Positions 46,070 through 54,438 of a stretch of 64,000 nucleotides of DNA are shown here, in pieces. How positions within the stretch are numbered: position 1 is the stretch's first letter; every line of letters starts with the position of its first letter. The stretch comes from Mycetocola zhadangensis (GTDB lineage Bacteria > Actinomycetota > Actinomycetes > Actinomycetales > Microbacteriaceae), in assembly GCF_003668565.1 (NCBI RefSeq), contig NZ_RCWJ01000001.1, forward strand, positions 868,001-932,000, given 5' to 3'. The translations under genes and the position numbers were made by a program. The notes under the pieces are model-generated. The model saw only the letters and a list, made by a program, of their open reading frames with translations, was not told the origin of the DNA and did not search any database.

Positions 46070-47227
46070 GTGAAATATCTACCAGTGACAGCGGTGACCG
46101 CAGCCGCCGTTCTCGCAACTGTCGCGATCGCCGCTCCGGCGAGCGCTGCGCCAGCACCACCAGTCCGCATTTCGCAATCCACTCTGGCCAGTGGACTGGT
46201 CACACCGTTCTCGCTCGACGTCGACGCTTCCGGCGCCTCTTACGTCACGCAGAGCTTCATCGGGGAACTGACGAAGGTCAACCCCGACCGGTCGACCTCA
46301 ACGGTAGCGAGCGCGCCAAACTTTGAGCTCAGTGCTGTTTCCAGCCGGGACGGCACGGTCTACTACGCACAGGTTGAGCCTGCCCTGCACTCAAGCGCCG
46401 TCCTGATGAGTGTCACAGGACAGGGGGCTCCTGTTGAGGTGGCGGACCTGTGGGAGCACGAGAACACCATCAACCCTGACCAGGTGAACACGTACGGCTT
46501 CGTTGATCTGCCCCAGTCGTGCGCCGACCAGTTCGATCCGACCGGGCCGCTTGGTCCTGCCACCTACACGGGCATCGTTGATACCCACCCGTATGCATCG
46601 GCCGCGACGTCTGCCGGAGTCTACGTAGCGGACGCAGGGGCGAACGCCATCCTGAAGGCGGGCTACGACGGCGCCGTCTCGACTGTCGCCGTTCTGCCGC
46701 CAACTGCACCGGTTGTGGTGTCTGCTGAGCTGGCCGCCAAAGCGGGCTTCCCGGCCTGTGTTGCCGGTGCGTCCTACCGGTTTGAAGGGGTACCGACAGA
46801 CGTGGAGGTCGGCCCTGACGGCTGGCTGTATGTCACGTCCCTCCCTGGTGGCCCTGAGGACGCAAGTCTCGGAATGCGCGGGTCTGTTGTGAAGGTGAAT
46901 CCGACGTCAGGCCAGGTGGCCACGGTCGCCACGGGCTTCGTCGGGCCTACGGGACTGGCTGTGTCACAGCGGACCGGCGCGATCTTCGTCGCCGAGATGT
47001 TTGGCGGAGCAAATGGCGCAGGACAGGTCTCCGTAGTTCTTCCGTGGGGAGGCAAGCCAGTGGCCGCGCTCCCGGTGGTGTCACCTGCGGCCATCGAACT
47101 CGTCGGCACAAGCATCTACGTCACGAGAGACGCCTTCCTGACGGACGAAGCGGGCAACCCCCAACCCGTCGGCAAGCTCACCAAAGTGACGGTCTCCAGC
47201 CCGTTGCTGAAGAAGCACCTCGGCTGA
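46070..47227 (+). CDS. Secreted ScyD/ScyE family beta-propeller-like protein
   Basis: A 385-aa exported protein. The GTG at 46070 gives a clear signal peptide (VKYLPVTAVTAAAVLATVA, cleavage near ASAAP-AP); AAGGGAG lies 8 nt upstream. The mature part has repeated strands of the form GLVTPFSLDVDASG, VYVADAGANAILK, VPTDVEVGPDGWLYVTSLPGG and GPTGLAVSQRTGAIFVAEM, as in NHL/SMP-30-like propellers. ScyD/ScyE names come from cyanobacterial scytonemin clusters and imply no function here. About 140 bases upstream hold no visible gene. Confidence 0.8.
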   Translation: MKYLPVTAVTAAAVLATVAIAAPASAAPAPPVRISQSTLASGLVTPFSLDVDASGASYVTQSFIGELTKVNPDRSTSTVASAPNFELSAVSSRDGTVYYAQVEPALHSSAVLMSVTGQGAPVEVADLWEHENTINPDQVNTYGFVDLPQSCADQFDPTGPLGPATYTGIVDTHPYASAATSAGVYVADAGANAILKAGYDGAVSTVAVLPPTAPVVVSAELAAKAGFPACVAGASYRFEGVPTDVEVGPDGWLYVTSLPGGPEDASLGMRGSVVKVNPTSGQVATVATGFVGPTGLAVSQRTGAIFVAEMFGGANGAGQVSVVLPWGGKPVAALPVVSPAAIELVGTSIYVTRDAFLTDEAGNPQPVGKLTKVTVSSPLLKKHLG

Positions 47228-47239
47228 CCCCCGTTACCG

Positions 47240-47286
47240 ACTGAGGGCCGCGACACGGACGTACACTCCGCGGCACGGCCCTCAGT
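47240..47286 (+). terminator. Terminator-like inverted repeat after the ScyD-like gene
   Basis: An 11-bp perfect stem (47240-47250 with 47276-47286) encloses a 25-nt loop with a smaller CCGCG/CGCGG repeat and is followed by TTGT. It lies between the two genes. Confidence 0.55.
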
Positions 47287-47310
47287 TTGTGGCGGTTAGG
47301 CTCAACAGAC

Positions 47311-47757
47311 ATGACCGGCTCCGCACTCACCGCCCTCTCTGTCGAGCCGTACATTCTGTTGACAACGTTTCGGGCCTCGGGAGCTCCCGTGTCGACGCCG
47401 GTTTGGGTAGCTGGCGGCCTGGGCGGACTGCTGGTCACGACGTCAGGGGCGTCTGGCAAGGTGAAACGCATCCGGAGAAACTCGTCAGTTGAACTCACGG
47501 CCTGCGACCGCACCGGCACTGTTTCCGAACGCGCCACGATTGTCAGGGCGACGGGATTCGTCGTCGATGACCCGGAGAGCCGTCAGATCATCGAGGAGGC
47601 TCTCGAGCGAAAGTATGGCGACAGATACCGAGCCGTGCGTGCCGCACGACGTCGACCGCTGTCAGAGTCGGTGGTTATCCGAATTCTGCCCGGTGACGAA
47701 GGAACGCCAGCCCCATCCCAGCAACGCGATCTGCGCGAGAACGAATCATCCGAGTGA
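47311..47757 (+). CDS. PPOX-class (split barrel flavin/F420-dependent) oxidoreductase
   Basis: A 148-aa split-barrel protein. The strand order PYILLTTFRASGAPVSTPVW, GGLLVTTSGASGKVKRIRR and SSVELTACDRTG matches PPOX-class F420-dependent enzymes, in which the KVKRIRRN basic segment contacts the cofactor phosphate. The start at 47311 (MTGSALTALSVEPY) is preceded by TAGGCT at 47297-47302, 8 nt upstream, so it may be leaderless. The cofactor (F420, FMN or heme) cannot be settled from sequence. About 200 bases between it and the tRNA hold only a terminator. Confidence 0.8.
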   Translation: MTGSALTALSVEPYILLTTFRASGAPVSTPVWVAGGLGGLLVTTSGASGKVKRIRRNSSVELTACDRTGTVSERATIVRATGFVVDDPESRQIIEEALERKYGDRYRAVRAARRRPLSESVVIRILPGDEGTPAPSQQRDLRENESSE

Positions 47758-47930
47758 GGCGGGCGTGATCCCAGCCACGCCGCCTGGTCGAGACGGGGTT
47801 GGGGCGTCGTTATCGCACACGAACGCCGCCACGGTGCTGCTTCTCGAGTTGCTCTCGGCGGCGCGGACGCGGGAAAGACGCAGCGCGCCGAGGGTGTTCT
47901 GGATCGTGTGCACGAACCCGGAAACGACAA

Positions 47931-47954
47931 AGGTCCGCGAAGTTCCGCGGACCT
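47931..47954 (-). terminator. Terminator downstream of tRNA-Val(CAC)
   Basis: A 9-bp stem (47931-47939 with 47946-47954), followed on the minus strand by TTTG, sits 9 bases beyond the tRNA 3' end. Confidence 0.7.
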
Positions 47955-47962
47955 GGTGTAAG

Positions 47963-48035
47963 TGGGCGATACCGGACTCGAACCGATGACCTCTTCCGTG
48001 TGAAGGAAGCGCGCTACCAACTGCGCCAATCGCCC
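47963..48035 (-). tRNA. tRNA-Val (CAC)
   Basis: The 73-nt cloverleaf has acceptor GGGCGAT paired with ATCGCCC and discriminator A, a D-arm GGCGCAGTTGGTAGCGC, a T-arm GGTTCGAGTCC and an anticodon loop TTCACAC, giving CAC. CCA is not encoded. Confidence 0.93.
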
Positions 48036-48159
48036 GTAGTGAACTGAAAAAAGAGTTCACAACGACGTCTTATGTTAGCCGACCGCGAGACGTCCTGCGA
48101 ACCATTTGGCCGTGGCATCCGCTCGCAAAACGACACGAAAGGCACCCGAGCCACTCGAT

Positions 48160-48189
48160 TTGGTTTCTCGGGGAAACATCAAGTAGAGT
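48160..48189 (+). promoter_or_regulatory. Candidate promoter of the tRNA Gly-Cys-Val cluster
   Basis: TTGGTT (48160-48165) and TAGAGT (48184-48189) are separated by 18 bases, and lie about 52 bases upstream of tRNA-Gly. The hexamers are imperfect. Confidence 0.45.
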
Positions 48190-48241
48190 CTTCAACGCAC
48201 GCAGAAATGCGAGTAGCAAAGCCGGTAGAGATACAGGCAAT

Positions 48242-48313
48242 GCGGATGTGGCGCAGTGGTAGCGCATCACCTTGCCAAGGTGAGGGTCGCGAGTTCGAAT
48301 CTCGTCATCCGCT
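48242..48313 (+). tRNA. tRNA-Gly (GCC)
   Basis: The 72-nt cloverleaf has acceptor GCGGATG paired with CATCCGC and discriminator T. The anticodon loop TTGCCAA gives GCC. The T-loop is GTTCGAATC. CCA is not encoded. Two small hairpins (48325-48344 and near 48352-48365) lie between it and tRNA-Cys, possibly for processing. Confidence 0.94.
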
Positions 48314-48369
48314 CGAGTGTTTGGGGTCAGTCTCACGACTGACCACGGCATGTGGGCAAACCCACACGC

Positions 48370-48440
48370 GGTGGCGTGGCCGAGAGGCGAGGCAGCGGCC
48401 TGCAAAGCCGTCCACACGGGTTCGAATCCCGTCGCCACCT
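48370..48440 (+). tRNA. tRNA-Cys (GCA)
   Basis: The 71-nt cloverleaf has acceptor GGTGGCG paired with CGCCACC and discriminator T. The anticodon loop CTGCAAA gives GCA. The T-loop is GTTCGAATC. CCA is not encoded. Confidence 0.94.
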
Positions 48441-48471
48441 CACACACTCTGTAGTAAAATGAAATGACCTT

Positions 48472-48543
48472 GAGCGATTGGCGCAGCGGTAGCGCGCTTC
48501 CCTGACACGGAAGAGGTCGCTGGTTCGATCCCAGTATCGCTCA
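48472..48543 (+). tRNA. tRNA-Val (GAC)
   Basis: The 72-nt cloverleaf has acceptor GAGCGAT paired with ATCGCTC and discriminator A. The anticodon loop CTGACAC gives GAC. CCA is not encoded. It lies 31 bases after tRNA-Cys and about 440 bases from the oppositely oriented tRNA-Val(CAC), to which its sequence is closely similar. Confidence 0.94.
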
Positions 48544-48547
48544 CTGA

Positions 48548-48577
48548 AAAAGCCCGGACAGAAATGTCCGGGCTTTT
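48548..48577. terminator. Intrinsic terminator after tRNA-Val(GAC)
   Basis: A 13-bp perfect stem (48548-48560 with 48565-48577) closes a GAAA tetraloop with A4 before and T4 after. It ends the tRNA cluster and faces the convergent LuxR gene. Confidence 0.9.
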
Positions 48578-48604
48578 GTCGTTCGCCCGTAAATCTCGCC
48601 GTGA

Positions 48605-49660
48605 TCACTTTCCGGACGGCACTGTCGGGCGAGGCTGAAGACGAGCAACGAGTTCGCCCCGACTTCGGACGCCGACTTTGGCGAACGCGGATTTGAGGTG
48701 ATCCTGCACAGTGTTTGGGCTGACGAACAAGTGTTGTGCGATCGTGGTCGTGCGGTACCCGGCCATCACTTCCATGCACACGTCACTTTCCCGCGGCGAC
48801 AGCCCGTACGCGACGAGAAGCATGGACGTGAGCTGTTCACCCCTGACCGATTCGATCGAGACGGCGACCTCCCCGTCTTCCTCTCCACCCACCAGGCTGC
48901 TGGCCTGGAGGACCGCCCAGTCGCCTCGACCATCACTCATCCGGGTGTGGAACCCGCCGGGACCGCTGGTCGCTGCGCCTTGTGCCATGATGCGCATCAT
49001 CACGGCAAACCGACCCGAGTCGCACTGGTTAAGCTTTTCTTCCCACACCCGCGCCTCAGGCGTCGCTGACCTCGGTTCCCCTTGCGCGTTCAGGATCACG
49101 ATCGCGGGGGAGGCGCCTGCCGTGCGACCGGCAATATCGGTTCTGACTGCGATTCGGGTTGCCGTAGCGATGGCCGGCGCCACAGCGGCGAGGTATTCGA
49201 GTTCGCGTGCGGAAAAATCGTGTCCGGCGCGGACCAGCCCAGCCGCACCCCATGATGTCCCGTCCGAGTCGAACAGCAATCGGAGCTCCTGATCGAGGCC
49301 GAGCGGTCGCCAGACATTCTGGAATCGTTCGCTCCGGTCGTGGTCTCGCATCGAAAGGTCCGACATACGCGCGAGCGGCTCTTTGCGTTTCGCCATGGCG
49401 GAGAACGAGTGTGGCTCGGATGTCGAGAATTCGGCATCCACGAGCAACGGTTCGAATTGAACAGGAATGCGCGGGTCTCCGCTGGTGATCATGCTGATCA
49501 CCAGCGCCTCGGGATCGAGCGTGGCCCAGCAGGTCAGCTCTGTCTTCACATCGCGGCCGACGACGCGAATCGCCTCGGCGTGCAGGTCGCTCACACCCAG
49601 ACCGGATGCGGCGAGCGCTGCGATTTCTCGGCGAGCGCGGTAGGCACGTTCCTCCCACAT
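48605..49660 (-). CDS. LuxR family transcriptional regulator
   Basis: A 351-aa regulator. The first 270 residues form a sensory region; residues about 15-150 look GAF-like (LDPEALVISMITSGDPRIPV). The C-terminal helix-turn-helix is LSPRESDVCMEVMAGYRTT then FVSPNTVQDHLKSAFAKVG, a clear LuxR domain. There is no receiver domain. The start is the Met of MWEERAYRARREIAAL at 49660. The gene is divergent from cupin-DUF1304, which are its likely targets. The ligand is unknown. Confidence 0.85.
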   Translation of the reverse strand: MWEERAYRARREIAALAASGLGVSDLHAEAIRVVGRDVKTELTCWATLDPEALVISMITSGDPRIPVQFEPLLVDAEFSTSEPHSFSAMAKRKEPLARMSDLSMRDHDRSERFQNVWRPLGLDQELRLLFDSDGTSWGAAGLVRAGHDFSARELEYLAAVAPAIATATRIAVRTDIAGRTAGASPAIVILNAQGEPRSATPEARVWEEKLNQCDSGRFAVMMRIMAQGAATSGPGGFHTRMSDGRGDWAVLQASSLVGGEEDGEVAVSIESVRGEQLTSMLLVAYGLSPRESDVCMEVMAGYRTTTIAQHLFVSPNTVQDHLKSAFAKVGVRSRGELVARLQPRPTVPSGK

Positions 49661-49746
49661 GGCCTCAGTATTGCACCGGGTCGGTCGCGCGTCATTCCCT
49701 GATTTCTGGGATCGACCGGCGCACGGCGGCGCCCTAACGTTTTGCC

Positions 49747-50211
49747 ATGAGCTACTCACCACAACACGTCTCCGCGGGCGAGGGAGCCCGCTTGCACGCA
49801 CCGGACGCGACGCTCACCGTGAAGGTGGACAGCCAGCACACCGACGACGCGTATGAGATCTTCGAGATTGACGCACCCGACGTCGAACCAACACCCTTCC
49901 ATCGAACAGGGTGGGCGAAGACCTACTACGTTCTCACCGGTGAGATTCTCGTCGTGGTGGACGGCGAGAGCTTCGAACTCGGGCCAGGTTCCTCGATAGC
50001 CATCCCGCCGAACGCGCTCCACACCTTCCGGGTACTGTCGTCGTCCACCAAGTTCCTCGTCTTCGCCCTCACCGGCGGAATGGGCAGGTTCCACGCCGAC
50101 CTCGACGCATCAGTTCCGACAGACCGTCCGGTGGACCAGGTCCTTGAGCAGATCGTCCAGGTGCTCAGCCGCCATGACGTTGCCTTCGAGAAGGCTGAGG
50201 TATCCCCATGA
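49747..50211 (+). CDS. Cupin domain protein
   Basis: A 154-aa single-domain cupin. The first motif is seen in HRTGWAKTYYVLTGEILVVVDG and the second in GSSIAIPPNALHTFRVLS. Only some of the usual His/Glu metal ligands are visible (the first-motif His pattern is reduced), so metal binding is uncertain. TAACGT at 49735-49740 lies 6 nt before the ATG with no Shine-Dalgarno sequence, suggesting a leaderless mRNA. The DUF1304 gene overlaps by 4 bases. Confidence 0.83.
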   Translation: MSYSPQHVSAGEGARLHAPDATLTVKVDSQHTDDAYEIFEIDAPDVEPTPFHRTGWAKTYYVLTGEILVVVDGESFELGPGSSIAIPPNALHTFRVLSSSTKFLVFALTGGMGRFHADLDASVPTDRPVDQVLEQIVQVLSRHDVAFEKAEVSP

Positions 50212-50609
50212 CGATCGTGGTCTGGGTGTTCGCGGGAATTGCCGCAGCCGTTCACATCCTCGTCTTTGTCTGGGAGTCACTACTTTTCTCCCGGCCCGGC
50301 GTCCATTCCGGAGTCTTCGCTATCCGGTCGACCGATGTGCCCGCCATCAAACTGTGGTCGTTCTGTGTGGGCTTCTACAACCTGTTTCTCGCCATCGGCC
50401 TGCTCTTCGGTGTGATCATGTGGGCAACCGGCAACCAGACCGTGGGACGAACCCTCGTGGCCTACATCTGCATCTTCATGGTGCTGTGCGGCGTCGTACT
50501 CTTCGTCGCCGATCGCATGGCCCTCGGTCGCGAGCGCGGCAAAGGGGTCAGCGGAGCTCTCGCGGAAACCCTGCCCCCACTCATCGCGCTTGTCGCCATG
50601 GTCTTCTGA
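50208..50609 (+). CDS. DUF1304 family membrane protein
   Basis: A 133-aa protein with four hydrophobic helices (VVWVFAGIAAAVHILVFV, FYNLFLAIGLLFGVIMW, YICIFMVLCGVVLFVA and a C-terminal LIALVAMVF). The WSFCVGFYNLFLA segment is typical of DUF1304. No biochemical function is known. It is translationally coupled to the cupin gene through an ATGA overlap. Confidence 0.85.
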   Translation: MTIVVWVFAGIAAAVHILVFVWESLLFSRPGVHSGVFAIRSTDVPAIKLWSFCVGFYNLFLAIGLLFGVIMWATGNQTVGRTLVAYICIFMVLCGVVLFVADRMALGRERGKGVSGALAETLPPLIALVAMVF

Positions 50610-50620
50610 GCGTCGAACGT

Positions 50621-51712
50621 TCAGGTTCCTACGGAGCATTCGAGGGACGCCGACAGACCGAGGAAGCGCCCAAACCGCTCGATCACGACGTCGAGCGCCG
50701 ACCTCTCACCCAGAGACAGTTCTCGCACCAGGGTCACCTCAACGACAACCGAGCGCGCCGCGAGCGTTCGCTTCCAGGTGCCGACGGTTGTTCCGTCGAT
50801 CACCACGGCGCGTTCGAGAAAGTCCACCCGAGGCAACGCTGTATCCAGAACCACCCGAAGGTCTTGATAGGCAACGGTCATTTCGTCATACATCGGAAGG
50901 AGGAATGCCCGGGTCATCGGTTCCGATTTCGGCACAGCGGATGCCACGTGGCCAGTCCAGTGCCACACGGTTCCGTTGTCGTCGGTGACGGACTCGATCC
51001 TCGTGCCGAGTTCTGCGAGAGCGATACGGCTCTCCCGCACAGGCAGACTCGCCCAGGTGGTGACGTCCCGAAGTGTTGCGGGCCCGTGGCTCCGCAGGTA
51101 GCGGTAGATCAGTTCCTGCAGTCCGGACTCGACTGAGCGGTCCTCGTATTCCGAAGTCGGCACTCGCTCGTCGAAGAGCGCGTAGGTGTGCTGGCGTCCA
51201 CGGCGCGGACCGCTGCAGACCAGCTCCTCCAGCTCGGCATGCATCAGGATGTACGCGAGCCGCGGTCCCGTCGCTTCAATGCCTGCTTCTCGCAACCGGT
51301 CGGCCAACTCCGAACGAGTGAGGAACTCTTCGTCCGCCAGGGCTCGAGTGACGATGTGATCGGCCCTGGCGAACAGGGCACCGTCGAGGTCTGCTTTTCG
51401 GTACCAGTACGCGTTGAGCGCGTGCACCCGCGGACGGGTCAGTCGCAGAATCCAGCGGGCATCCGACCTGGACAGGAAGTGCCAGGTCGGACGAAGCGCG
51501 TGAGTGCGGAGAATGTCACCACGGGTAAACGCGGCCTCGACACTCTCGTCCGTCGCGCCGCGCACCCGCTCGGCCAGTGACCACTTGGCTTCGGCGAACT
51601 CCTGCGCTTGCACTGCGCCTAACCAGGCGACGGCGTCCGCAACTTCTCCGAACGCCTCGCCGTCCAGCCCCTGACGCACCAGCCGGCTGCGGATCACCGC
51701 GAGCGGATCCAC
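50621..51712 (-). CDS. Winged-helix DNA-binding protein (AlkZ/YcaQ-like)
   Basis: A 363-aa protein of the HTH_42/AlkZ family. AVQAQEFAEAKWSLAERV, THALRPTWHFLSRSDARWIL and GPATLRDVTTWASLP are family signatures. Characterised members (YcaQ, AlkZ) are DNA glycosylases that unhook crosslinks; the QxQ catalytic motif reads QAQ here, which occurs in the actinobacterial subgroup whose activity is less clear. I choose the GTG at 51712, with AAGGTG 6 nt upstream; 51739 is an alternative. It lies between DUF1304 and the alcohol dehydrogenase gene. Confidence 0.78.
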   Translation of the reverse strand: MDPLAVIRSRLVRQGLDGEAFGEVADAVAWLGAVQAQEFAEAKWSLAERVRGATDESVEAAFTRGDILRTHALRPTWHFLSRSDARWILRLTRPRVHALNAYWYRKADLDGALFARADHIVTRALADEEFLTRSELADRLREAGIEATGPRLAYILMHAELEELVCSGPRRGRQHTYALFDERVPTSEYEDRSVESGLQELIYRYLRSHGPATLRDVTTWASLPVRESRIALAELGTRIESVTDDNGTVWHWTGHVASAVPKSEPMTRAFLLPMYDEMTVAYQDLRVVLDTALPRVDFLERAVVIDGTTVGTWKRTLAARSVVVEVTLVRELSLGERSALDVVIERFGRFLGLSASLECSVGT

Positions 51713-51752
51713 AGCGCACACCTTCACTGGCCCATTCACACCGGCTGCGGCG

Positions 51753-52928
51753 CTACGGCTTCAGCACCACCTTGATGCAGCCGTTCTCCTTCTTCTGGAA
51801 CATTTCGTACATGTCCGGTGCTTTGTCGAGAGGCACGCGATGTGTGACGAGATCCTCCACGCCGAGCGGATCTGCCGGGTCCTCGACCAAGGGGATGAGC
51901 TCGTCGCGCCAGTGCTGCACGTTGCACTGTCCCATTCGGATACCCACCTGCTTGTCGAACAGGGTCTTCATCGGGAACGGATCAGCCTCACCTGCGTACA
52001 CACCGCTGAGGGAGACAGTGCCGCCGCGACGAACCGCATCGAACGACGCATACAGGGCCGCCATCCGATCGAGACCGGCAGTGTCCATTACCTTTTTCGC
52101 CACAGCGTCGGGGAGCAGGCCTACCGCGCCCTGTGCGAAGGCTGCGCCAGGGCTGCCGTGCGCCTCCATGCCGACCGCCTCAACGACAGAGTCAACGCCT
52201 CTGCCCTCTGTGGCGTCGCGCAACCGCTCGACAACGTCTCCGGTGAGATCGAACGTCTCGATGCCGTACCTCTCCGCCATGGCACGGCGTTCGGGCACCG
52301 GCTCAACGGCGAGAACCCTGTGCCCCAGGTGTTTGCCGATCCGGGCGGCGAACTGCCCAACCGGGCCGAGCCCCATGACGGCGAGGACACCGTCTTCTGG
52401 GAGGGCAGCGTACTTCACACCCTGCCACGCTGTCGGGAGAATGTCGCTGAGGAAGAGGTACCGATCGTCAGGCAGGTCGTGTCCCACCTTCGTCGCATTG
52501 AAGTCAGCGAGGGGCACGCGCAAACGCTCGGCCTGCCCACCGGGAACGGAGCCGTAGAGCTCGGTATACCCGTAGAGGGACGCTCCGGTTCCCTTCTCGG
52601 TGTTCTGGGTGGTCTCGCACTGCGAGTGGAGGCCGCGCGAACACATGTAGCAGTGCCCACAGGCGATGACGAATGGGATCACCACTCGGTCACCGGGGGA
52701 GAGCCGCGTCACGGCTGAACCGACCTCTTCAACCACACCCATGGTCTCGTGACCGAGAACATCGCCCTTGTGAAGGAACGGGCCGAATGTCTCATAGAGG
52801 TGCAGGTCTGAGCCGCAGATTGCGGCGGATGTCACGCGGATGACAACATCCGTCGGTTCTTGGATTTCCGGATCAGGAACTGTCTCGACGGAAACGGAAC
52901 GCTTAGCTTGCCAGGTGAGTGCCTTCAT
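51753..52928 (-). CDS. Zinc-dependent alcohol dehydrogenase (glutathione-independent formaldehyde dehydrogenase-like)
   Basis: A 391-aa medium-chain dehydrogenase/reductase. The catalytic zinc ligands are in AAICGSDLHLYE and GHETMGVVEEVG; the structural zinc cysteines are CGHCYMCSRGLHSQC. The NAD-binding motif is VMGLGPVGQFAARIG. The insert after residue 230 (AVGMEAHGSPG) resembles glutathione-independent formaldehyde dehydrogenases. The start at 52928 has GGGGGA directly upstream; the much longer upstream frame is antisense to the permease gene. The substrate is not certain. Confidence 0.9.
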   Translation of the reverse strand: MKALTWQAKRSVSVETVPDPEIQEPTDVVIRVTSAAICGSDLHLYETFGPFLHKGDVLGHETMGVVEEVGSAVTRLSPGDRVVIPFVIACGHCYMCSRGLHSQCETTQNTEKGTGASLYGYTELYGSVPGGQAERLRVPLADFNATKVGHDLPDDRYLFLSDILPTAWQGVKYAALPEDGVLAVMGLGPVGQFAARIGKHLGHRVLAVEPVPERRAMAERYGIETFDLTGDVVERLRDATEGRGVDSVVEAVGMEAHGSPGAAFAQGAVGLLPDAVAKKVMDTAGLDRMAALYASFDAVRRGGTVSLSGVYAGEADPFPMKTLFDKQVGIRMGQCNVQHWRDELIPLVEDPADPLGVEDLVTHRVPLDKAPDMYEMFQKKENGCIKVVLKP

Positions 52929-53030
52929 TCCCCCTTTGTATCGGGATACTGCGAGCCGCGTCCATACCTTGACGGTGCCCCCAAGTGCAAGTACCGTGCG
53001 CGGGTTCATGCCTTCACTAGGCTGAGGGCT

Positions 53031-54167
53031 ATGAGAACCGACATTGACCGGGAACGCCCGCCCATCCGCACGATCTGGACTGACCGGCTGGGCACGGTTG
53101 GTATTCGCAGCCTGCAGATTCTCGTGATCCTCGCGCTCGCCGCTGTGGCCGTTCTCGGCATGATCCAACTGAAACTTGTAGTCATCCCTGTGCTCATTGC
53201 CATCATCATCGCGGCCGCAGCGTCGCCGGTGATCGTCTGGCTTCGCCGCTTCATGCCTCCCGTTCTCGCGGCGTGGGTTGCCCTGCTCAGCGGCATCGCC
53301 ATTTTCGGTGGCGTCGTCACGCTCATCGTCTTCGCTGTGCGGGATCAGTGGGGTGACCTCGCGTCCTCCGCGGTAGAGGGCATCGACAAGCTCTACGACT
53401 TCCTCATCACAGGCCCGCTGCCCATTGACCAGAAGCAGATCGAAGACGCACGTGATGCTCTCATCGATTTCGTCACAAGCGCCCAGTTCGGCTCGGGGGC
53501 GCTTGCCGGAGTGTCCGCAGCTGCGAGCATCGTTACAGGTGCCGTTCTCGTCCTGGTGATCCTGTTCTTCTTCCTCAAAGACGGCGACACCATCTGGGAG
53601 TTCTTCCTCCGCCCGTTCGAAGGTGAACGACTCGAGCGTGGACACCGCATCGGCCACACGGCCGTGCGCGTTCTCGGCGGTTACGTCCGCGGAACAGCCA
53701 TCATCGCTTTCGTCGACGCGTTCTTCATCGGCCTCGGCCTCGTTATCCTTCAGGTGCCCCTCGCGCTGCCACTCGCCGTGATTGTGTTCGTGGCGAGCTT
53801 CGTTCCCATCGTCGGCGCCACCGTCGCCAGTGGACTGGCAGCACTCGTTGCTCTCGTCGGAACCGAGAACGGTCCGTTCGTCGCACTCATCGTGATTGCC
53901 ATCGCCATCGGTGTGAACCAGCTCGAGGGCAACTTCCTTCAGCCAACCGTCATGGCGCAGTCGCTCAAACTGCACCCGCTCGTCATCCTGGTCGCCTTGA
54001 CGGCAGGAACCATCGTCGCCGGCATTATCGGCGCCGTCCTCGCTGTGCCGATCGCCGCCGTCACGTGGGCCATCATCAAGACGTGGAAGTCCCCGCAGCC
54101 GGTGCCGGTCGCTGTGCAGCGTAACCCTCGCCGGAAGAAGAAGCCTGTTCCGCTTCCTGCCGACTGA
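53031..54167 (+). CDS. AI-2E family transporter
   Basis: A 378-aa membrane protein with eight or so helices. The family pattern is visible: two helices with VVIPVLIAIIIAAAASPVIVWL, a soluble segment (about residues 100-160), the VLVILFFFLKDG segment, and a C-terminal group of helices including FVPIVGATVASGLAALVAL and NFLQPTVMAQSLKLHPLV. The family name reflects an old AI-2 link; many members are Na+/H+ antiporters, so the substrate is open. TAGGCT at 53018-53023 lies 7 nt before the ATG. The tail is basic. Confidence 0.87.
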   Translation: MRTDIDRERPPIRTIWTDRLGTVGIRSLQILVILALAAVAVLGMIQLKLVVIPVLIAIIIAAAASPVIVWLRRFMPPVLAAWVALLSGIAIFGGVVTLIVFAVRDQWGDLASSAVEGIDKLYDFLITGPLPIDQKQIEDARDALIDFVTSAQFGSGALAGVSAAASIVTGAVLVLVILFFFLKDGDTIWEFFLRPFEGERLERGHRIGHTAVRVLGGYVRGTAIIAFVDAFFIGLGLVILQVPLALPLAVIVFVASFVPIVGATVASGLAALVALVGTENGPFVALIVIAIAIGVNQLEGNFLQPTVMAQSLKLHPLVILVALTAGTIVAGIIGAVLAVPIAAVTWAIIKTWKSPQPVPVAVQRNPRRKKKPVPLPAD

Positions 54168-54293
54168 GCCGGCTCGAAGCTGACCTCACGGCTGGGCCGC
54201 CCACGGCTCAGCCGGAGGCCGTCTAAAGCGGAACGCGCAACTCGCACAACCCGTTCGTGCCCGCGCCCGCGCCCGCGCCCGCTAATCTCCTCG

Positions 54294-54438
54294 GTCGCGA
54301 ACGGCTGGAGCGCCGGCCTGCGTCGTCGCAAACGGCTGGAGTAGCCTTGCGTGGTCGCAAACGGCGGCGTTTTCTCAAAATTTCCCACCGGATTTGACCG
54401 AACAAAGGCCTCCGCGGTTCCGTTCAGCCGTTTGCGAC
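54294..54438. repeat. Short tandem repeat with an inverted copy
   Basis: GTCGCAAACGGCTGGAG occurs at 54325-54341, as a one-mismatch copy at 54294-54310, and as a shortened copy (GTCGCAAACGGC) at 54354-54365; spacing is 31 then 29 bases. An exact inverted CAGCCGTTTGCGAC lies at 54425-54438, inside the last codons of the next gene. Just upstream is a (CCCGCG)3 run near 54260-54281. The 256-base gap from 54168 to 54423 holds only these repeats. Confidence 0.7.

Noticed and set aside
48070-48467. Open frames over the tRNA cluster
   Set aside because: They run through three clear tRNA cloverleafs and have no protein-like features.
52929-53975. N-terminal extension of the zinc alcohol dehydrogenase frame
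   Set aside because: Antisense to the AI-2E permease, acidic low-complexity sequence; the enzyme has a clear start with Shine-Dalgarno at 52928.
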